A model generated the notes under the pieces. It was not told the origin of the DNA, ran no database searches, and saw only the letters and a program-made list of their open reading frames with translations. A stretch of 64,000 nt of DNA, taken from NCBI RefSeq assembly GCF_027579695.1, contig NC_083575.1, positions 30,917,382 through 30,981,381 on the forward strand, in the 5' to 3' direction. This DNA is from Neoarius graeffei. Its lineage: Eukaryota > Chordata > Actinopteri > Siluriformes > Ariidae. Below, one piece after another: positions 33,120-44,809 of the stretch; positions within the stretch are counted from its first letter, which is position 1; each line of letters begins with the position of its first letter. The translations under genes and the position numbers were made by a program.

Positions 33120-34144
33120 AGACTGGCTCAGGTCTTATCTAACTGATCGTTATCAGTATGTTGATATAAATGGTGATATTTCTAGACGTACCGAGGTAAA
33201 GTTTGGTGTTCCACAAGGTTCTGTCTTGGGTCCACTGCTTTTTTCTCTATATATGTTACCTCTGGGCGATATTATTCGTAAACATTGTATTAGTTTCCAC
33301 TGTTATGCTGATGACACACAGTTGTATGTCTCTGCAAAACCTGATGAGAGACACCAGCTTAATAAAATTGAGGAATGTGTTAAGGACATTAGACACTGGA
33401 TGCTTATAAATTTCCTTCTGCTTAACTCTGACAAGACTGAAGTACTTGTGCTAGGACCACATACAGCTAGAAGTGTTTTCTGATTACACAGTGACTCTGG
33501 ATGGCCTTTCTGTTTCTTCACGTGCAGCAGTAAAAGACCTCGGAGTGATTATTGACCCCAGTCTTTCATTCGAAACTCACATTGATAACATCACCCGGAT
33601 AGCTTTCTTTCATCTCAGAAATATTGCAAAGATAAGAAATTTAATGTCATTGCATGATGCAGAAAAACTAGTCCATGCTTTCGTTACCTCCAGGTTGGAT
33701 TATTCTAATGCCTTACTGTCTGGATGTTCCAATAAGTGCATAAACAAGCTCCAGTTAGTTCAAAATGCCGCAGCAAGAGTCCTTACTAGAACTAGAAAAT
33801 ATGACCACATCACGCCTGTCTTATCCACACTGCATTGGCTCCCAATCAAATTTCGTATTGATTATAAAATACTACTATTGACCTTTAAAGCACTAAATGG
33901 TCTCGCACCACAGTACCCGAGTGAACTTCTGCTCCTCTATGACCCGCCACGCCTACTTAGATCAAAAGGTGCAGACTATCTGCTGGTACCTCGTATAGTG
34001 AAGGCTACATCAGGGGGCAGAGCCTTTTCTTACAAAGCCCCACTGTTATGGAACAGCCTTCCAAGTAATGTTCGGGAATCAGACACAGTCTCAGCATTTA
34101 AGTCTAGGCTGAAAACATATCTGTTTAGTCAAGCCTTTTGTTAA
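33120..34144 (+). pseudogene. L2 reverse transcriptase, C-terminal two-thirds
   Basis: The first frame (to 33483) shows [30 protein letters not shown] and the active site [11 protein letters not shown]. The second (33473-34144) shows [66 protein letters not shown] and FKSRLKTYLFSQAF, all standard L2 landmarks. One single-base frameshift near 33475 separates them. Truncated, so not mobile. Confidence 0.88.
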
Positions 34145-35276
34145 TGGTGTTTATGAGGTAAAGGAGTAGATCTGGAGGGTCCTCAGACATAGAGTGTTTT
34201 GGTAAACTGGGATGTATGGATGCTGTCAGTCCCCACTCGCTTGCTCACTCGAGTTTGTTGACGGTGTAGTGGCTGCTGCTTTATGTCCCGGGGCTCCCTC
34301 ATGCCTGTGTTACCTTCTGGCTCTCTCCTTTTAGTTATGCTGTCATAGTTAGTTGCCGGAGTCCCTGCTTGTACTCAGTGCAATATGTATACTGTTCCTA
34401 CTTATTCAGGTGACATTGGGCATACCTAACCACCTGTGTTTTCTTTCTCTCCCCCCCCACCCCAAATCTGTCCCTCTGAGTTACATGGAGTCAACAGGAA
34501 ATCTTTTGGTGGAGACGGTGGGGACCTCGACTGGCTATCGTAGCCTGCAGGGAATCGGCCGTCAGACATTCTGTCGCATGTCCCAGACCCGGTGAAATGT
34601 AACTGAATTGTCTTGGCCAGCCCTAAGGGTCCCATCTGCATCTCATCATTGCTGAGGAGTGTGCTCCCATCACCCAATCAAGCATCCAGCCAGAGCAGGT
34701 CATGATATATTTTTTACCATATTAACATGCCATTGTGTGTTATGCCTGATGTAAAGACTCTCGTCTCTGCGAGCCTACCACACAGATTTAATACTTGTCA
34801 TTTTTAGGGCATACGTAACAACGTGTTTTCTTTCTCCCCCCCCCCCCCATCTGTCCCTCTGAGTTACATGTTGATCCTGGGATTGAGATGCTGGCCTCTT
34901 CTGCCCCTCGGACCTGCTTGATCCATCCTGGTGCCCTGTGTCTGGTCGGAGTTTTATCGCCCCACTCCTGTGAAGGACGGCCCCATGAGGACAGTTGAGG
35001 GTTATATCTGTTAAAACTGTTAATATTATAGTCAGGCTGTCTGTTGTTGCCCAAATGAGGATGGGTTCCCTTTTGAGTCTGGTTCCTCTCGAGGTTTCTT
35101 CCTCATGTCGTCTGAGGGAGTTTTTCCTTGCCACCGTCGCCACAGGCTTGCTCATTGGGGATAGATTAGGGATAAAATTAGCTCATGTTTTAAGTCGTTC
35201 AAATTCTGTAAAGCTGCTTTGCGACAATGTTTATTGTTAAAAGCGCTGTACAAATAAACTTGATTTGATTTGATCT
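33120..35276 (+). mobile_element. L2 LINE, 5'-truncated, long 3' UTR
   Basis: Begins within the RT domain and ends with AAGCTGCTTTGCGACAATGT, AAAGCGCTGTACAAATAAAC and a TTGATT repeat, the hallmark L2 tail in fish. The 3' UTR contains a near-repeat of CTGTCCCTCTGAGTTACATG at 34467 and 34852 with surrounding TTTTCTTTCTCCCCCC. Confidence 0.9.
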
Positions 35277-35510
35277 CTCGATAACACAGAGTATGGGCCT
35301 GTCTATACAAATCCTTCCTCTTCCTTGGCTAAGGTTTACACACACACACGACTCGCTCCCTTTTCTGGCACATATATAAGAATCTCTCTGGGTTAGAGAC
35401 GCTTTTGATACTGGGGTAATGAAAAATGCTGCACCATTGATTGTTGTTCCAAAATCTGATTACAGACCCTATATGGCTCAATAGTCTGTGTCAACTGAAA
35501 CAGAACAGGG
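35277..35510. other. Spacer between L2 and the ERV-like relic
   Basis: No feature recognised. Confidence 0.4.
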
Positions 35511-36261
35511 CTCATCATAGATTACTGACTCCTTACTGCAGAAAGGAGTCATTTCATTTTGTCCACGTTTACCTCTATCAAGGCTTGTGGTAAAAAAGAA
35601 AAATGGCAAATACAGGATGGTACTGCATTTACATTTGGCAAATGACACTATACATCTGTATGTTCCTAATTTTCCCAATACTTCTACCATCCTCAGTGAA
35701 ATGCCACATAATTCATATTTTTCTGTGTAATTTCTCTAAATTCTAGTTCATCCAGGAAACAGATACTGATTTGTCTTTTGCTTCAAGTGCAAACATTAAC
35801 AATGGGATGTGATGGCAAAGGGTTTCACTATAACATTTTTCCACTCAGCTTTTAACAAAACCTTGAGGACTGAACACAGGTAGTAAATTTGTGTACTTGC
35901 ACCGATGCTCTGCTTTTAGCAAGGCCTTTAACAAGGATGCCTGTGTGCAGGATGTGGAGGCATTGCTAAAACCATGAGCAAAAAAAATGGCCATAGGTAC
36001 AATTGTGACAAGTTGCAACTGATTAAACAATCTGAAGTATTTGAGTCATATTATTTCTAATGAAATAGACAGATTTGGTGCAAGCTAAACCTTGCACCAA
36101 AGAGGCCATTTATGTCACCTCTTGTCAGGTTGAATTATTGTCGTGCTTAGACACTTATGTTGAAATCTCCCAACCATGATCTGATCTAGCTCACAAACAC
36201 CCCATTCATATGAATGTCCCAGTAATCGGGACGTAAGAAGTCACAGCTGCATTTGAACACC

Positions 36262-36943
36262 TTAAAGTGCATATCACGGGTAAATTCAGGAGCAAGATCA
36301 ATGTAATTCTATTTTATATTAAACTTTGGTCAAATATCTGTAACATTCTGCATTCTCTGCGATTTTTTTACCTTGCGCAATATCAGAAAAATTCAGTTGA
36401 AATCAAGCCATTTGAAGCAAATTGGTCCACCTCTGAAAAAACTTGGCATTTGAATTTCCCGGGAAGCACTGATTTTCGTGACATCATCTGCGGGACGCCT
36501 CCCTCTGAATCCTATGTCAGCGCTGGTTTGTTTATGAGAAAACAACCTGGTGGTTTTCTGCAAATTTCTTCAACGTTATTGCATAATTATTAAAATGGTT
36601 AACAGATGTATCGTAGGAGGGTATAGCAACACCAATCTTGATGGGATTAGTACTCATCGTTTTCCAAAAGACCGGACAATGAGAGAGAAATGGGAGGCTT
36701 GGTCTACACAGACTGTGCACTGAAACCGTACAAGCTCACGCAGCCTGCTGGCGCTTCCGCAGGTAACGTCACGGATCTGGCTCCAGACTCCCTTGGGATT
36801 TTTCCAGACGTGTTTTATTTTATTTTTTTCTGCTGTAGACAGATGGCCTTGTGCAAAATTACCCTTCTGGATGAGTGTGTAAAGGGACATACTTTCATAT
36901 AAAAAAAAAACATGAAATTGGTCCAGAATATGCACTTTAAACC
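36262..36943 (+). mobile_element. Non-autonomous THAP-containing transposon
   Basis: Ends TTAAAGTGCATAT and inverse ATATGCACTTTAA. It splits the ERV-like pol relic. Inside, at 36594-36722, is a THAP zinc-finger exon remnant. Confidence 0.7.
36594..36722 (+). pseudogene. THAP domain exon remnant
   Basis: MVNRCIVGGYSN, then STHRFPKD and MREKWEAW match the start of a THAP DNA-binding domain. The second zinc ligand of the usual C-x4-C start is Tyr here. A stop follows at 36720. Confidence 0.6.
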
Positions 36944-37209
36944 TACTGTAGCCTGTGCTCCTTATCTGGGAAATCCAGATTACGCTAAACCCTTTAGATT
37001 GTACATACATGAGAAAAATGGATTCATGCCAGGTATTTTAACAGAATCCCATGGTGAGAAATGGAAACCAGTCACATACTATTGACCCTGTCATGCAAGG
37101 ACATCCTCCCTATATATGATCTCTGGTGGCCACTACAGAAGCAGTCCTCTACATTTCTGACCTAGTAGCAATGCATGAACTTGAAGTACGTGTACCATAT
37201 GATGTGCAT

Positions 37210-37440
37210 AAAATTATCATCCCAGCAGGAAAAATGTGTGGGTGTGGGGAGTGAATGAACAGCACTTTCCCCTTCCTGGAAGGGCTGAAGTGCCCTTGAC
37301 CAAGGCACAGCACAGCTGCCCATTGCTCTGGGTATGTGTGCTCACATCACCAGATGGGTTAAATGGTTAAACACAGATAAAGAATTTCACTATGCTCTAA
37401 TGTACATGTAACGAATAAAGGCTTAAAATTCCCCCCAAAA
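37210..37440 (+). mobile_element. SINE/LINE tail fragment
   Basis: GTGCCCTTGACCAAGGCA, GCCCATTGCTCTGGGTA and AAAGAATTTCACTATGCT match, in inverse orientation, the tail of the composite SINE at 55415-55808. The tRNA head is absent. Confidence 0.6.
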
Positions 37441-37454
37441 TTCCCCAATTCGCA

Positions 37455-37575
37455 TACATGTTCCATATGTTATTTCATAGTTTTAATGTTTTCAGTATTA
37501 TTCTACAATGTAGAAAATAGTCAAAGTACAGAATGAGGAGGTGTGTCCAAACTTTCACCTGGTGTTGTATGTGTC
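37455..37575. mobile_element. Tc1-type terminal fragment
   Basis: ACAATGTAGAAAATAGTCAA and GGTGTGTCCAAACTTT are characteristic terminal sequences of fish Tc1-like elements. The other end is missing. Confidence 0.55.
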
Positions 37576-38154
37576 AGGAAAAGGAGGCACTCCCTAAACC
37601 CTTATCAGAACACTTGCACTAAAGGGTGGTAACTGTGAAGGATCACCTTGGCATAGGCCAAGGTGGTGTGGCCCCTTGAGTTCTCCTGACCACTCTGACA
37701 GAGTTTGAGAGAGACACCTGGATTCACTGCTGGCACTGCAGAAAGGTGAACCCTCCTGACCTCACACCAGGCCTTCCTGTACCTCAGGCAAAGGAAGAGT
37801 CTCCAATTGAGACCAACAAGGGTCCAGAAATGTGAGGTGTGCTCTAAATTGGGAGAGAACAGAAGCAAATGCCTTTATGGGTAAGAAAACAGTTTTGTAG
37901 TTTGTTTGGCCTAACTGCATTCCAAAACTGATTAAAAAAAAACTATACTAAAAAGTTTCTACTTTTTCCCCCCATGTTCTCATGGGGCCTGGGAATCCCA
38001 GCACCTGTCAAAACAACAGAATTGAAGAAAGAATCATCCCACAAGGGGACCAACAAGGGACAGTTCCATAATTCATATGTTTTGTATATAATCAATCCAT
38101 GTCTGCCTCTTATGGGTTTATTCGTAGTAGTGTAAAATCAAGTCAATTTAATTG
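37576..38154. other. Unclassified DNA
   Basis: No reliable feature. A minus-strand frame at 37605-37868 has no recognisable domain. Confidence 0.4.
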
Positions 38155-38167
38155 TATTCAATTTACA

Positions 38168-38534
38168 TCCATCCATTATCTGTAACCACTTATCCTGTGC
38201 AGGGTTGTAGGCAAACTGGAGCCTATCCCAGCTGACTACAGGCGAGAGGCAGTGTACACCCTGGACAAGTCACCAGGTCACTGCAGGGCTGACACATAGA
38301 GACAAATAACCATTCACACTCACATTCACACCCACGGTCAATTTAGAGTCAGCAGTTAACCTAACCTGCATGTCTTTGGACTGTGGGGGAAACCGGAGCA
38401 CCCGGAGGAAACCCACGCAGACACGGGGAGAACATGCAAACTCCACGCAGAAAGGCCTCCGTCAGCCGCTGTGCTCGAACCCAGAACCTTCTTGCTGTGA
38501 GGCAACAGTGTACCACTATACCACCATGCTGCCC
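38168..38534 (-). mobile_element. tRNA-derived SINE (family A), divergent subfamily
   Basis: 13-bp target duplication TATTCAATTTACA at 38155-38167 and 38535-38547. Tail is CATC repeats rather than ATGAG. Confidence 0.92.
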
Positions 38535-38969
38535 TATTCAATTTACAGAAAAACAAATTTTAAAACATGAATTTAACCCTATGAATTTATCCCTTGATCC
38601 CATAAGATAAGAGCTCCCACAGATGATCAAAATGGATTAAATTTAGTAACATTTGGATTGTTTCTACCAGACATCGACCCTGGGGGCTTTAGGCGAGGCC
38701 CATCTTTTGCATAATGTATAGGGTACATTTCACTCAGGGATGGGGAATGGGTGTGTGCGCGCGCGTACCACAATGATATTGATACATCCGATTTGTTTCC
38801 TTTTTCAGGCAACTATAACCCTCCAGATGTTCAGGTAGAAAATAATGTGTGAAGTAGATTGAACAAATGTTGAAACAGAAGGAATGGGGGAAAACTGTAA
38901 ATTTGGCACTTTGTTTTGAACATTTATTCAATGTGCATAATTTTTTTTATTTAGAGGAACTATCATCAC

Positions 38970-39353
38970 GGCACGGTGGTGTAGTGGTTAGCGCTGTCGC
39001 CTCACAGCAAGAAGGTCCGGGTTCGAGCCCCGTGGCCGGCGAGGGCCTTTCTGTGCGGAGTTTGCATGTTCTCCCCGTGTCCGCGTGGGTTTCCTCCGGG
39101 TGCTCCGGTTTCCCCCACAGTCCAAAGACATGCAGGTTAGGTTAACTGGTGACTCTAAATTGAGCGTAGGTGTGAATGTGAGTGTGAATGGTTGTCTGTG
39201 TCTATGTGTCAGCCCTGTGATGACCTGGCGACTTGTCCAGGGTGTACCCCACCTTTCGCCCGTAGTCAGCTGGGATAGGCTCCAGCTTGCCTGCGACCCT
39301 GTAGAACAGGATAAAGCGGCTAGGGATAATGAGATGAGATGAGATGAGATGAG
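38970..39353 (+). mobile_element. tRNA-derived SINE (family A)
   Basis: 8-bp target duplication ATCATCAC at 38962-38969 and 39354-39361; long ATGAG tail. Confidence 0.9.
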
Positions 39354-39361
39354 ATCATCAC

Positions 39362-40198
39362 CGGGCTTCTTGAATGCAAGCTGAAGAGAGCTGAACTTAG
39401 ATGTACCGTGTATGGGGCAGAAAGCATGTTCTGTTAAAAATTGATTCGGACCACTTTCAACAGTTTCCAATTTTAAGGTAATGTTTCTGCAGATAAGGTC
39501 ACATCAAGAGAAGAATACTGGATACATTTGTTTTGCAAAAGCAGGAGCTACCCTAGAAGCTGAGCCACATAAACTGTATGTATCTGATTACTTTTTAGCA
39601 TTCTCTGAGAAGAGATTCTTGGATTCCATTGTCTTATTAAAAGGTACGTTTTTGTCTGACTTTGGTGTTGTTCATTCTTAAGGTGCATTTCCATCACAAC
39701 CTCAGAATCTGGAGCTGTAAGAAATCAGCACTGTCTGCTATGCCACCATCCTGCCTCGTGTTATAAATGATAAATTGCCACTTTAAGGATTTTTTTGAGG
39801 ATTAAAAATATATGTTCATTATACTGACATAAGCTTTTAAAATAAGTGGCGTATTAAAATGGTGCTTCATGATTTCTTTTTAATGTAAACAAGGTACCAC
39901 CTCTTCAGGAACATCTAGCAGCTCTGAAAGCTTCATGAATGTAAATAGCATGCAAAATAAATATAAAAACAGTTTGAAGGATACAAAAGTCTTGAAAGTC
40001 ACCCCAATGATAATTGAGGCTACGTTAAAAAAAAAAAAAGTTACCTCACAAGTTCTGACATAAGCCTCTATAAACTCTCCAGGACTGTGTTATTAAATAT
40101 GCAATATGAAGGCCCTAGAAATAAACTGTTGCAGACGCTTCAAAATACTACAGGAGTTAGTTAGTTAGTTAGTTTTTGCAAGTAAAGTGTGCAGGACT
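39362..40198. other. Downstream of the b3galnt2 stop; 3' UTR/flank
   Basis: No other gene recognised. A (TTAG)n run lies at 40155-40172 just after the stop on the minus strand. The polyadenylation site could not be fixed. Confidence 0.45.
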
Positions 40199-40339
40199 TC
40201 AGCTGTGATGCCAAGCACAGCCACATGGATCCTCACAAACTCTTTTCTGATCCCAGAGAAAGCGTAGCTCCTTCACTGTATGCTGTGGTGATGACAACAT
40301 GTCCACATAGCACTCTTTCTCACATAGCCAGCCTGCATC
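40199..40339 (-). CDS. b3galnt2: b3galnt2 terminal coding exon
   Basis: A minus-strand exon with acceptor TTCAG at 40340-40344 and TGA stop at 40199-40201. It begins DAGWLCEKECYVDMLSSPQ and ends with a VCEDPCGC block. Vertebrate B3GALNT2 has DSLWLCEKTCETGMLSSPQ and CGDPCRC at its C-terminus. The enzyme adds beta-1,3-GalNAc to GlcNAc in the ER during alpha-dystroglycan O-mannosyl glycan synthesis. The frame is in phase with the exon at 44972-45028 and has no disruption. Confidence 0.88.
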   Translation of the reverse strand, partial: DAGWLCEKECYVDMLSSPQHTVKELRFLWDQKRVCEDPCGCAWHHS

Positions 40340-40424
40340 CTGAACATATGTAGCATGAGAGTAACATTACAGCACAAAAAATAAACAAATAAAGCCAACA
40401 TTTGGTTTGGAAATATGACAAATA

Positions 40425-40908
40425 CAGGGGTTTAAAAAAAATTTCACAATCTAATAACTTTGCTAATTCTCGTTCAATTGACCTCAAATTTTAACAGCAT
40501 GTGTGGAACCAGGTCAAAATTTTATGTTCAATGTTTTTATCTTTTTAGGTATAGAAATGCCATTCACTGGAAAAGAAAAAGGCGTTTTGTGTGTTAGAAT
40601 ACACTCGAACACAGTCGAACAAGCAGTGTGCATTTATGAGAGAATTCTCTAAAAATGCACCAACTACAATGCAGACTTGGACACGGCACAAAAAGTTCAA
40701 AGAGGAAGGCTGTCTGTGTCTCAGGCGGCACACATATTGAAACTTTGTGAAATCGTTCATGGAATCCACATACTTTTGAATTTCTCATTCAAATTTTGAG
40801 GAATAAATCTTATGTTGGTCAACATTAAGCCTGTTCAGTTTCATTTGATGAGACTATGTAGTTTCTGGGATATTTACATCTCAATATCAAATTTTTTGAA
40901 ACACCCTG
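40425..40908 (+). mobile_element. Mariner-like MITE with transposase N-terminal remnant
   Basis: Ends CAGGGGTTTAAAAAAA and its inverse TTTTTTGAAACACCCTG, bordered by TA. Inside, near 40555-40730, frames show a helix-turn-helix type remnant with TRTQSN, MREFSKNAPTTMQTW and KFKEEGCLC. No catalytic domain. Confidence 0.65.
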
Positions 40909-41332
40909 TATATTGACATTTCTTCAATTGTGATACAGAGATCATCAGTTATTTTATAACATCACCTCCGCCATTACATACAGTTAAATATTTAGTAACT
41001 TATTTGAGTATTGAATCTTAATTTAGAAAGTATCAGTGAACACAACTTTTACATAGATTTGATTTAAAGGCACCAACTCTTGCTGACATTCTGAGAGAAT
41101 TTGTTAGGCACTCTGCTGCACATTGCTTATTTATGATGTACTGAAATAAAATGAAAAGGTTCATCATTAACAAAATTGGGCAACAATTTAGTAAAGCTAG
41201 CAAATCAATATTAGCATACTATTATGTATATTACAAGCTACCCTTACAGAAAAATCACATGAACTTCACATGTGATTTCTCACATGTGAAATATGTGGAA
41301 AATGTGCTTTGCACATGGGAAACATGTTATTT

Positions 41333-42646
41333 CATACCCGCCAACCTTGAAAAAATTTTATGAGTACAATTTTACAATTTCATGAGTACCCCCCCTCGCG
41401 TCAACCTCACCCCAACCCGGCGCGCATGCGTCCCCACAGACCACAACCAGCAGACCAAAAACACACTTTCAATCCAGTTTTATTGATTGACCTTGGGAAC
41501 ATAGTCCAGTTTTGTAAAACATTCCTATTGATAGACTTTGGGAAACTGTTATTGATGGCTCTTGGGAACTTCCTTCCGTTTTGAAAAGCACAACAAACAT
41601 TAAATACATGTGCAAATGAAATGAAATTAAACCAGAGCCACTCCTTCAAAATAAATAACAACACATTAAATTATTGATGTTATTATTATTGAAATTATTG
41701 ACATTAAATTATTAAATTTTACAGTATGTAAAAAAGGCACTTTCAACACAAAACATGGTATGCACAAATTTCCCATGCAATAGGTTTAGACTTTTGCATT
41801 TTTTAATATATTGGAAGTATATTGCATTATACAGTAAAAATATTGCATTATACAGTACACTGCAGTATTTTGTAGTATGCCTTTTTTATGTGCAAACTAT
41901 TGCATTTGCATTCGAAATATTGCATTTACTGCAGTAATACTGTATAAAAAAGCATTTGATACTGCAGTACCACGCTGGTTTTTTCATAAGAGGGATGACC
42001 AATTTTCGACTTCACATCATCTGCAAACATTCTAGGCTACCATTAACAGAAGTTACCGACTGCCCTTAAGATATACAACACGCTACGTTTTGTTGAGCAC
42101 ATCAATAAAGTGGTACTTATCATAGTGATTCAATGAGAGCGCGAGAGGAATTGTAATCAGGTTTCGTTGGTTACCGCATCGAATATGCAACCTCGAGTGA
42201 CGGCTTCGAAGTTAAATGAAGAACTAGCCTGTACTGTTGGTGTTGTAAATGCACAAAATAACGGCTAGGAAGCTCTTGAGTACACGTGAAACACAACCGT
42301 TTCTGTTACAAATATAAAAACGACGTCTCTAACCGACGTTTCAATCCCCGACTCGCTCTAGCCACCTGGCTGCACCGCTGCACTCAAGTCAGAGACGCGA
42401 AGGAGGAAGGGGAGGGGGTGAAGAGGGCAGAGCCACACGCTCTGGAAGAGGGGCGGGGGGATTGGGCAAAGCGTTCCATTCTGGCTTTGAGTTTTCTCAC
42501 AGATCAGCGGTATCAACTTCAGCGAGAACTTGACTGAAATGCGAGTTTGGACGATATGCGTACTTTTTAATGTGAAAACGTACAGTCGTACAATGAGGTA
42601 AAAATTCATAGCGGCTACGCAAGATGCGTACAGGTTGGCAGGTATG
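41333..42646. mobile_element. hAT-like non-autonomous transposon
   Basis: CATACCCGCCAACCT at the left is inverted as AGGTTGGCAGGTATG at the right. TGTTATTT lies next to both ends (41324-41331 and 42645-42652). GC-rich inside, no transposase. Confidence 0.65.
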
Positions 42647-42755
42647 TTATTTGCACATGGGAAATGTGGTTTTGGCCCAATTTTATGTGACTCACATATG
42701 GGAATGTTTTACACATGTGGTAACATGTTTTCCACATGTGCTCTACATGGTAACA

Positions 42756-43130
42756 TTCTCATTCTCATCTCATTATCTCTAGCCGCTTTATCCTGTTCTA
42801 CAGGGTCGCAGGCGAGCTGGAGCCTATCCCAGCTGACTACGGGCGAAAGGCGGGGTACACCCTGGACAAGTCGCCAGGTCATCACAGGGCTGACACATAG
42901 ACACAGACAACCATTCACATTCACACCTACGGTCAATTTAGAGTCACCAGTTAACCTAACCTGCATGTCTTTGGACTGTGGGGGAAACCGGAGCACCCGG
43001 AGGAAACCCACGCGGACACGGGGAGAACATGCAAACTCCGCACAGAAAGGCCCTCGCCGGCCACGGGGCTCGAACCCGGACCTTCTTGCTGTGAGGCGAC
43101 AGCGCTAACCACTACACCACCGTGCCGCCC
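42756..43130 (-). mobile_element. tRNA-derived SINE (family A)
   Basis: 12-bp target duplication TACATGGTAACA at 42744-42755 and 43131-43142. Confidence 0.93.
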
Positions 43131-43204
43131 TACATGGTAACACATGTTACAAAATCTGATACCATGTATTCCACATGTGGTAACATGTGATCACATGTGA
43201 AATA

Positions 43205-44809
43205 CAGTGGTGCTTGAATGTTTGTGAACCCTTTAGAATTTTCTATATTTCTGCATAAATATGACCGAAAACATCATCAGATTTTCACACAAGTCCTAAA
43301 AGTAGATAAAGAGAACCCAGTTAAACAAATGAGACAAAAAATATTATTCTTGGTCATTTATTTATTGAGGAAAATGATCCAATATTACATATCTGTGAGT
43401 GGCAAAAGTATGTGAACCTTTGCTTTCAGTATCTGGTGTGACCCCCTTGTGCAGCAATAACTGCAACTAAACATTTCCAGTAACTGTTGCTCAGTCTTGC
43501 ACACCAGCTTGGAAGAATTTTAGCCCGTTCCTCCGTACAGAACAGCTTCAACTCTGGGATGTTGGTGGGTTTCCTCACATGAACTGCTCGCTTCAGGTCC
43601 TTCCACAACATTTCCATTGGATTAAGGTCAGGACTTTGACTTGGCCATTCCAAAACATTCACTTTATTCTTCTTTAACCATTCTTTGGTAGAATGACTTG
43701 TGTGCTTTGGGTCATTGTTTTGCTGCATGACCCACCTTCTCTTGAGATTCAGTTCATGGACAGATGTCCTGACATTTCCCTTTAGAATTTGCTGGTATAA
43801 TTCAGAATTCATTGTTCCATCAATGATGGCAAGCCGTCCTGGCCCAGATGCAGCAAAACAGGCCCAAACCATGATACTACCACCACCATGTTTCACAGAT
43901 GGGATAAGGTTCTTATGCTGGAATGCAGTGTTTTCCTTTCTCCAAACATAACACTCCTCATTTAAACCAAAAAGTTCTATTTTGGTCTCATCCGTCCACA
44001 AAACATTTTTCCAATAGCCTTCTGGCTTTTCCACGTGATCTTTAGCAAACTGCAGACAAGCAGCAATGTTCTTTTTGGAGAGCAGTGGCTTTCTCCTTGC
44101 AACCCTGCCATGCACACCATTGTTGTTCAGTGTTCTCCTGATGGTGGACTCATGAACATTAGCCAATGTGAGAGAGGTCTTCAGTTCCTTAGAAGTTACC
44201 CTGGGGTTCTTTGTGACATTACATGCCTTGCTCTTGGAGTGATCTTTGTTGGTCGACTACTTCTGGGGAGGGTAACAATGGTCTTGAATTTCCTCCATTT
44301 GTACACAATCTGTCTGACTGTGGATTGGTGGAGTCCAAACTCTTTAGAGATAGTTTTGTAACCTTTTCCAGCCTGATGAGCATCAACAATGCTTTTTCCG
44401 AGGTCCTCAGTGATCTCCTTTGTTCATGCCATGATACACTTCCACAAACATGTGTTGTGAAGATCAGACTTTGATAGATCCCTGTTCTTTAAATAAAGCA
44501 GGGTGCCCACTCACACCTGATTGTCATCCCATTGATTGAAAACACCTGACTCTAATTTCACCTTCAAATTAACTGCTAATGCTAGAGGTTCACATACTTT
44601 TGCCACTCACAGATATGTAATATTGGATCATTTTCCTGAATAAATAAATGACCAAGTATAATATTTTTGTCTCATTTGTTTAACTGGGTTCTCTTTATCT
44701 ACTTTTAGGACTTGTGTGAAAATCTGATGATGTTTTCGGTCATATTTATGCAGAAATATAGAAAATTCTAAAGGGTTCACAAACTTTCAAGCACCACTGT
44801 ACATGGGAA
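43205..44809 (-). mobile_element. Tc1-like transposon, full length, dead
   Basis: 1605 bp bordered by TA, with ends CAGTGGTGCTTGAATGTTTG and its inverse. Inner direct repeats GTGGCAAAAGTATGTGAACC and TTCACATACTTTTGCCACT give an IR/DR layout. Confidence 0.92.
43426..44432 (-). pseudogene. Tc1-like transposase with several inactivating changes
   Basis: Start ATG at 44432-44430. Codon 3 is TGA (44424-44426) where CGA/Arg is expected. An HTH with KEFGLHQSTVRQIVYKW follows, then a frameshift near 44230, then an open frame of 246 residues (44166-43426). Landmarks: [11 protein letters not shown] (first Asp), GGSIMVWACF, QQNNDPKHT in which the second catalytic Asp appears replaced by Asn, and NPMEMLWKDL (Glu retained, 34 residues after the altered site). 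It cannot encode an active enzyme. Confidence 0.88.

Larger units (their letters stand above)
35514..37200 (+). pseudogene. Endogenous-retrovirus-like pol relic (RT to RNase H), interrupted
   Basis: Plus-strand fragments resemble gammaretrovirus-type RT: VVKKKNGKYRMV near 35585 and VPNFPNTSTILSEMP near 35660, then weaker similarity to the next RT segment to about 35870. After the insertion at 36262-36943, the RT/RNase H connection is seen as GNPDYAKPFRLYIHEKNG near 36968-37025. The parts lie in different frames with stops, and no LTR was identified. It is an old inert relic. Confidence 0.55.

Noticed and set aside
37605..37868. Minus-strand frame near 37.7 kb as a gene
   Set aside because: No recognisable domain, start context or splice structure.
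20808..43145. Recurring open frames with near-identical proteins (for example at 21170, 22754, 24856, 26643, 29422, 31386, 39470, 43108)
   Set aside because: They are chance readings of the same tRNA-derived SINE in both directions; the copies have target duplications and no gene-like constraint.
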